NCBI GenBank assembly: GCA_022711435.1
Contig: JAKLFB010000007.1
Location: 62,001 to 126,000 of the forward strand
Direction of reading: 5' to 3'
Origin: Verrucomicrobiota bacterium
Lineage (GTDB): Bacteria > Verrucomicrobiota > Verrucomicrobiia > Limisphaerales > UBA1319
Length of the DNA: 64,000 bases
Part shown: positions 59,486 to 64,000 of the stretch, one piece after another
Layout of the letters: each line of letters starts with the position of its first letter
Numbering within the stretch: position 1 is the stretch's first letter
Made by a program: the position numbers and the translations under genes
Notes under the pieces: generated by a model
Databases searched by the model: none
The model's input: the letters and a program-made list of their open reading frames with translations, nothing else
What the model was told of the DNA's origin: nothing

Positions 59486-60283
59486 ATGAATATGCATGAG
59501 GGCTCCTCCAAAGGCGGTCCGCCAGCAATCCGCACGGGCAGCGAAGCCGATTCTATTGGGTTTTTGCGTGTTCTGGACGGCTTATTGCGGCGTCGCGAGG
59601 AATTTTTCGAGAGGATCTTTCAAGGCCAGGAGATGGGGCGGCTGCTGCGTTGTTTTTTAACGGGCGTCATAAGCCTGTCAGCATTTTACGGAATGACGAT
59701 GGGCCTGCTGAGCTTTCACCAGGGAGCGGGTCAAGGGCTGCTGCAGATGGCGGCATCGGGGCTGAAGGTGCCGGCGTTGTATCTGCTGAGTCTGGCGGTC
59801 TGTTTTCCTGTGCTCTACATTGTGCTGGTTCTGATGGGGGCGCGATTGACGTTTGGCCAGACGCTGGGGCTGATACTGATGGCGTTGACACTGAATGCGG
59901 TGCTGCTGGCGAGCTGCGCGCCGATCGTTGTGTTTTTCACGATCACGGGATCGAACTATCACTTCATCAAGCTGCTTCAGGTGGCGATCTTCGCCTTCAG
60001 CGGCGCGTGGGCGATGATGGCGTTGTGGCAGGGGCTGCGGCTGATGTGCGAGAAATCGGATCTCTATCCGCGGCAGGCGATCCGGATCCTGCAGGTCTGG
60101 ATCCTGGTCTTTGGATTTGTGGGCACGCAGATGGCCTGGAGCATGCGCCCGTATGTCGGATCGCCGGATCTGCCGTTCCAGTGGTTTCGGAGCTCGCAGC
60201 CGGGCAATTTTTACTGGGCGGTGTGGGAATCCGTGACGAGCGTATTCCCGAACCGCGTTCCGCCGAACCCTCCCTCGGAGTGA
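59486..60283 (+). CDS. Conserved polytopic membrane protein
   Basis: A 265-aa protein with about five to six transmembrane helices ('LLRCFLTGVISLSAFYGMTMGLL', 'VPALYLLSLAVCFPVLYIVLVLM', 'LGLILMALTLNAVLLASCAPIVVFF', 'LLQVAIFAFSGAWAMMALW', 'ILQVWILVFGFVGTQMAWSM'). It ends with a conserved 'RPYVGSPDLPFQWFR' motif. I have seen this type in Verrucomicrobia but cannot assign a function. Codon use and AT-rich leader differ from neighbours. It lies 22 bp before the HTH gene. Confidence 0.75.
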   Translation: MNMHEGSSKGGPPAIRTGSEADSIGFLRVLDGLLRRREEFFERIFQGQEMGRLLRCFLTGVISLSAFYGMTMGLLSFHQGAGQGLLQMAASGLKVPALYLLSLAVCFPVLYIVLVLMGARLTFGQTLGLILMALTLNAVLLASCAPIVVFFTITGSNYHFIKLLQVAIFAFSGAWAMMALWQGLRLMCEKSDLYPRQAIRILQVWILVFGFVGTQMAWSMRPYVGSPDLPFQWFRSSQPGNFYWAVWESVTSVFPNRVPPNPPSE

Positions 60284-60305
60284 CGCGCCTCGATCTGGAG
60301 ATCCC

Positions 60306-60593
60306 ATGGACGAATCCGACATCCTGACGCTCGAAGAGGTGGCGCGGTATCTGAAGCTCAAGCCGCAGACTGTGTATAAATGGGCTCAGGAACAGCAGAT
60401 CCCGGGCGCGAAGATCGGGAAGGAATGGCGGTTCCGTAAGAGCATTCTCGACGAGTGGATCGACACTTCGATTGTTCTTTCGAAGGCGGGATTCGACCTG
60501 ATGTTCCGCTCGAGCCAACTGGCCCAGGAACGGAGAGCCCTGTCGGGTCTCGAGCTCGAGCGACTGCTTCGGGAATCGATGGAGGGTGGCTGA
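60306..60593 (+). CDS. Excisionase/MerR-type helix-turn-helix protein
   Basis: A 95-aa DNA-binding protein with 'LTLEEVARYLKLKPQTVYKWAQEQQIPGAKIGKEWRFRKSILDEWI', the standard HTH_17 (excisionase-family) domain. The C-terminal 35-residue helix is likely for partner contact. Its stop overlaps the next gene's start as TGATG, the arrangement of many small two-gene modules. May regulate the membrane-protein operon. Confidence 0.88.
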   Translation: MDESDILTLEEVARYLKLKPQTVYKWAQEQQIPGAKIGKEWRFRKSILDEWIDTSIVLSKAGFDLMFRSSQLAQERRALSGLELERLLRESMEGG

Positions 60594-61072
60594 TGGCTCC
60601 GGGCAGCCCCATCCTGGCGGTGCTGGCGCCGGATCTCCTGGGCCGCGCCTTTTCCGATGCCGTGTGCGGCCGGGTCGTTTATCTATGGCGGGACGGACGG
60701 TTGCGTCCGGTGGTCAGCCGTTCTCTGATTGCCGGGTATTTGCGGCTATGGCATGGGCTGGGGCTCTCCGCGACGGATCGGAGGCGCTGGGGCTGGTGGC
60801 TGACGGCGGCCGACAGGGCGCATTTTGTTCCCGAAGACCGTCCGCCGCCCGATTCAACGCGCCTGCTTTGCGAGCGCCTGGCCCTCGAGTCGGGGGCTCG
60901 GCACATCATTCACGGCGGCAGCTCCGCCGTTTCCAGCGACGAGCCCGTATCCGGCCCGGAGCCGTTCCGGTGGCGATTGGCGGCCGAGTTCCTCGAGTCC
61001 CTCGCGAGCATGGGGCAAGCACTCAACGGGAGGCAGGCCCCTCCAGCAGGCGGGCCAGCTCGAGCAGGATAA
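60593..61072 (+). CDS. Unknown protein coupled to HTH gene (possibly degenerate PIN-like)
   Basis: A 159-aa protein. 'ILAVLAPDLLGRAFSDAVCGRVVYLWRDGRLRPVVSRSLIAGYLRLW' resembles the start of PIN-fold toxins, but the first catalytic Asp is missing (LAPDLL in place of LDTN). The C-terminus is low-complexity and overlaps the convergent caspase-like gene by 50 bp. Pairing with an HTH protein suggests a toxin-antitoxin-like module, possibly inactive. Confidence 0.5.
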   Translation: MAPGSPILAVLAPDLLGRAFSDAVCGRVVYLWRDGRLRPVVSRSLIAGYLRLWHGLGLSATDRRRWGWWLTAADRAHFVPEDRPPPDSTRLLCERLALESGARHIIHGGSSAVSSDEPVSGPEPFRWRLAAEFLESLASMGQALNGRQAPPAGGPARAG

Positions 61073-62357
61073 CCTCCAGCTGCCGGTAATAGCCTTCTTC
61101 CGGCAACGTCGATTTCGATGCGCGAAGGCGTTCGAGGTCGGACTCGATCTGATCGCGCCGGATCCGGCCTTCCGGTCCGAGGGCAAGTTCAGCCGGAGCG
61201 GGCACGAGGTGGATTTGATGTGCGCGGTGGCCGTCCGGGACGGCTCCCTCGCGGGCGTTCCGGGCTGCGCGGATCCCGCGGAACCAGTCGGCCGGCGTGC
61301 CCAGCCGGTCGCCATTGTCATCGAGAAGGGCATGCTCGGTCGCCAGCCGGCCTGATGTCTGGTAGAAATCGGCGACTCGATGCGAGGCGGAAAGGAACGT
61401 CTCCAGCAAGGAAACCTGGCCATCCTGATCCAGATCGCTTTCAGGATCCCGCAGCGATTCGGCAAGCAACGAGCCGAACCGGGCATAGTTTTGCTCGAAA
61501 CCGCTCCGGGTGGAGGTGACGATCACGCGATTGGTGGCTGAGAGCACGGGCAGGAAGGCCCCGCTCGAAGAGGCGGTGTTGAGGATGGCCAGCGGCCGGT
61601 GGAAAGGCTGCAGCCACTGGGCTAGCTCGATTGCGGTGAGATCGGGGCCGCGCAGGTTGAACCGGGCGTTCTGGCCATCGAACGTGCCGTGGCCGATCAG
61701 GACCAGCCAGAGAACCGCCGGGCCGTTACGCGGCTCCTGCTCGAGCAGGCATTTGAGGCGGTCGAGATCGGCCGCTTCGCCGGGCGGCTCGAGGCCGATC
61801 GTGCGGCAGGCAACGCCAGCGGTGCGGGCGGCAGCCTCCCATTGCCGGGCCTGGCCAACGAAATTGCTGCCATACTCCATCTGGCCCGGGGCTCCCGCGA
61901 CCACAATGAGCGAGGGGGCTGCGTCTGGATCGGCCGGCGTGCCGCCTGGGAGAGGAGCGCTCGAAGCCAGCCAAGCCAGCAGCGCCAGAATGGGGCAGCG
62001 GCCCAGGCGACGGGGCCGGCGCCGACCGATCCGTCCTGCCGATGCACGATCGATCGGGCTTAGGGTCTGTGCAAAAATTACTTCCGATTTTGGCGGGAGC
62101 GCCGCCGGGCCAGATGCGAGGCGCAAGGGAGGGAGTGTATCCCCCTGCGATACTCGACCGACCGAGCAACAAAGCAGATGGCCCGGCGCCGCCCCGCCCC
62201 GCAGGGCTGGGGGCCTTGGGCACGCTGGCTGTGTTGCTCCTCGCTCACAGACCGCGCGGGTATGCTCGCTCGTCGCGCCTTGCCAGCCCGCCCAATCCCA
62301 CCCAGCAAAATCGGAATTCATTTTTGCACAGACCCTTAAGCCGTCGCCGCCAATCAT
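61023..62357 (-). CDS. Caspase/C13-fold-like secreted protein with in-frame element insertion
   Basis: 444 aa from the ATG at 62357, which overlaps the previous stop as ATGA. The first codons (MIGGDG) are followed by 92 codons from copy C of the 273-bp element, then the native signal-peptide-like region ('RCPILALLAWLASSAPLPGG'). A caspase-like fold follows: 'PSLIVVAGAPGQMEYG', 'VLWLVLIGHGTFDGQNARFNLRGPDL' (catalytic-type His in GHG) and 'PLAILNTASSSGAFLPVLSATNRVIVTST'. The position of the catalytic Cys is Ser/Ala. The signal peptide is now about 120 residues from the N-terminus, so export is doubtful. Confidence 0.75.
   Translation of the reverse strand: MIGGDGLRVCAKMNSDFAGWDWAGWQGATSEHTRAVCERGATQPACPRPPALRGGAAPGHLLCCSVGRVSQGDTLPPLRLASGPAALPPKSEVIFAQTLSPIDRASAGRIGRRRPRRLGRCPILALLAWLASSAPLPGGTPADPDAAPSLIVVAGAPGQMEYGSNFVGQARQWEAAARTAGVACRTIGLEPPGEAADLDRLKCLLEQEPRNGPAVLWLVLIGHGTFDGQNARFNLRGPDLTAIELAQWLQPFHRPLAILNTASSSGAFLPVLSATNRVIVTSTRSGFEQNYARFGSLLAESLRDPESDLDQDGQVSLLETFLSASHRVADFYQTSGRLATEHALLDDNGDRLGTPADWFRGIRAARNAREGAVPDGHRAHQIHLVPAPAELALGPEGRIRRDQIESDLERLRASKSTLPEEGYYRQLEVILLELARLLEGPASR
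62063..62335. repeat. 273-bp inverted-repeat element, copy C (complete)
   Basis: GGGTCTGTGCAAAAATTACT at the left and ATTTTTGCACAGACCC at the right, flanked by a perfect 3-bp duplication TTA (62060-62062 and 62336-62338). Exactly 273 bp, as copy B. It is inserted six codons into the caspase-like gene and read through in the minus frame without a stop. Confidence 0.88.
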
Positions 62358-64000
62358 GGCCAGCCTTTCCACCGGCGGATCCCCCATTCGGCCAGAAAAC
62401 AGGCCAGCGCAAGGCCGAACCAGAGGGGGGTGTGCCAGATCGGGTAGGACCACGGCTCGCGGATCGGGGCTGCGCGCCCGGGCAGGCGGCGCACCAGATC
62501 GCCGATCTGCCCGGCGGCGGCGACCTGGCCGCCGGTTTCGCGGGCGATCCGTTCGAGCAGATCGCGATTCGGAACCAGGGAGCGGAACTCATCGGCAAGC
62601 GGATCGTAAGCCCAGCCTTTCTCGGCGCGGCCCACCTCGGCGCCCTGGATGTTCGTGGCGGCTGCGGAGGCGCGGTATGCGCCAGGTGCGCGCGGGACGA
62701 AGACGGCCTCGTAGCGGCCGGCTTCTTCGAGAGACGGCTCGACCAAGAGCCGGCTGGATTGGGTGCGCGGAGGATTTTCCGGCGAGGCCTCGATGGGCTC
62801 GACATCGAGGGTCACGACTGCATTGTCGAGCGGTTGATAGCGCGGATCCCGGACTTGAGCCTCGAGGCGGACGGCTCCCGCGAGGCCATCGGGAGGCGGC
62901 TCGACCTCGAGCTCGACGGGGCGGGGGACGTCCGTGACAAGCCAGCGGAGCAGCTGGCGCCAGGCCTGGTCGAGGTCGCGGCGGGCGGCGGCGTCGCGCA
63001 TGCCCCAGCGCCAGAGATCGCCCGCGAGCAGCGCCGCGCTCCGCCCCCGGCCGAACCGTTGGACGACCAGGGCGGGCCGAGTCTGGCCGGCCTCGTCGCG
63101 ACCGTTGGCAATGAGGCTGGCGCCGGGCTTGATGGCGCGGACGGGGTTGAGCACCTGGAGAGGGGGCAGGGCCTGGCGGGCGGCCTGCTCGTCGGACTCC
63201 TGCGCTCGCAGCCGGGCCCATGCCTGGAGACCGCCTTCGCGGCTCAGGTCGAGCCGCCAAGCGCTCCCGGCCGGCGCCGGATCCGCCGGATCGAGGTAGA
63301 CGGGCAGCATGTCCCCGATCGGCGTGCGCTGGTAGCGGCCGGCCTGGAAGGACTCTGCGCCGCCCAGCATGAGAAAGCCGCCCCCGCGTTCCGAAACGAA
63401 CTTCTTCAGCAGCAGCGCCTGGTCGGGAGCGAAGAACTCGGCTTCGAGATCGTCGACGATCACGGCGTGATAGGCAAAAAGGTCCTCGGCCACGCGCGGG
63501 AATCCGGAGCGCAGCTCGATCTCGTCCCGGGTGTTGAGGCGGATCAGGACCGGCTGATCGTAGCGCTCGGCCTCCTCGCGGGATTGGCGGTCGAAACCCC
63601 GGAACAAAGGATTGCCGGTCTCTCCGGCCCGGCCGCGAAACTCGAATCGCGGCTCGCGGCGCGCCACGCGGATCAAGGCGGCCAGATCGAGCTGAGGATC
63701 GGCGGCGAGGGCGCGCTGGAGGAACTTGTATTCCCAGTTGGGGCGGCCGGCGACATAGAGGATGCGATAGGGCCCCCGCTCGCGATTCACGATCACCCAC
63801 CGCCTGTTGTTGGCGAGCGTGGCCTCGGTCGAGTTGGTCGACTCCGGCGCGCCGGCCGGCGCATCGGCGACGCCCGACTCGAGGCGATAGACCAAAAGCC
63901 CCTCGCGATCGGGCTTGAGCTGGAAATGGAAGGGGATGGTCTCCGGGTTGCGCCGGACGCGGTGATGGAGCTCGGCGACGATCTGGCCGGCCGGATTGCG
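62354..64000 (-). CDS. Glutamine-amidotransferase/VWA-like membrane protein (5' end outside window)
   Basis: 548 residues to the window edge, still open, so the N-terminus lies beyond 64000. 'RILYVAGRPNWEYKFLQRAL' and 'LDLAALIRVARREPRFEFRG' are the hallmark of a PVC-group family usually annotated as glutamine amidotransferase-like or VWA membrane protein. 'YHAVIVDDLEAEFFAPDQALLLKKFVSERGGGFLMLGGAESF' is the class-I amidotransferase-like (DJ-1/ThuA-type) fold. A C-terminal transmembrane helix ('HTPLWFGLALACFLAEWGIRRW') ends the protein. Its stop overlaps the caspase-like gene as ATGA. Confidence 0.8.
   Translation of the reverse strand, partial: RNPAGQIVAELHHRVRRNPETIPFHFQLKPDREGLLVYRLESGVADAPAGAPESTNSTEATLANNRRWVIVNRERGPYRILYVAGRPNWEYKFLQRALAADPQLDLAALIRVARREPRFEFRGRAGETGNPLFRGFDRQSREEAERYDQPVLIRLNTRDEIELRSGFPRVAEDLFAYHAVIVDDLEAEFFAPDQALLLKKFVSERGGGFLMLGGAESFQAGRYQRTPIGDMLPVYLDPADPAPAGSAWRLDLSREGGLQAWARLRAQESDEQAARQALPPLQVLNPVRAIKPGASLIANGRDEAGQTRPALVVQRFGRGRSAALLAGDLWRWGMRDAAARRDLDQAWRQLLRWLVTDVPRPVELEVEPPPDGLAGAVRLEAQVRDPRYQPLDNAVVTLDVEPIEASPENPPRTQSSRLLVEPSLEEAGRYEAVFVPRAPGAYRASAAATNIQGAEVGRAEKGWAYDPLADEFRSLVPNRDLLERIARETGGQVAAAGQIGDLVRRLPGRAAPIREPWSYPIWHTPLWFGLALACFLAEWGIRRWKGWP

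Overview
The window is GC-rich bacterial chromosome, almost certainly from a Verrucomicrobiota-type organism (or a close PVC relative). That placement is inferred from gene content: secreted sulfatases, Tat-exported Gfo/Idh/MocA proteins, a 'WPQWRGP'-type quinoprotein-like propeller, a MoxR-DUF58-DUF4381-Bat operon, parallel beta-helix and LamG-type carbohydrate enzymes, and several palindromic repeat families. No rRNA, tRNA or CRISPR array was seen.

Layout. 1-2.5 kb: the 3' end of a glycoside hydrolase family 2-like gene, then a REP-associated tyrosine transposase (RAYT) element with 33-bp imperfect terminal inverted repeats. 2.6-14.6 kb: a minus-strand defence run. In transcription order it holds cmr2 (cas10) and cmr3, two tiny coupled ORFs, hsdM, a zeta-type kinase toxin with a 52-aa partner, a second hsdM, a higB-like toxin with an XRE/ImmA-type partner, hsdS, and an hsdR with an in-frame internal deletion. 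14.7-20 kb: a block of ordinary chromosomal genes (PQQ-like propeller, two conserved small proteins, floA, nfeD, and mdh on the plus strand). 20-23.7 kb: the other half of the type III-B effector (cmr4-cmr5-cmr6-cmr1). The Cmr operon is therefore split by about 5.4 kb of unrelated genes, with no cas6, adaptation genes or array in view. 23.9-36.2 kb: Na+/alanine symporter, tandem Gfo/Idh/MocA genes, two nucleoside-hydrolase-like secreted proteins, a broken GH2 fragment, a pectate-lyase-like beta-helix protein, a nucleotidyltransferase and an amidohydrolase. 36.3-49.1 kb: a co-directional run moxR-DUF58-DUF4381-batA-batB-batC-batD-HAD phosphatase-MetA-like channel-porin-double sulfatase. 49.1-52.6 kb: two response regulators and a sensor kinase. 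53.3-64 kb: a secreted glycosidase, HtrA protease, ApgM phosphoglycerate mutase, a membrane protein with an excisionase-like HTH protein, a caspase-fold-like protein and a large glutamine-amidotransferase/VWA-type membrane protein running off the end.

The most unusual signals are these. (1) A 273-bp inverted-repeat element is present in two complete copies. Each is inserted, with a 3-bp target duplication, within the first few codons of a gene. Each adds exactly 92 codons and leaves the frame open, and the two copies are read in opposite orientations. (2) The type III-B operon is split; its Cas10 lacks an HD domain and carries GGDE instead of GGDD, and its Cmr6 has a long charged C-terminal extension. 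(3) The type I restriction island carries two HsdM, embedded toxin modules and an HsdR lacking its C-terminal helical region; its edge abuts a truncated copy of the 273-bp element.
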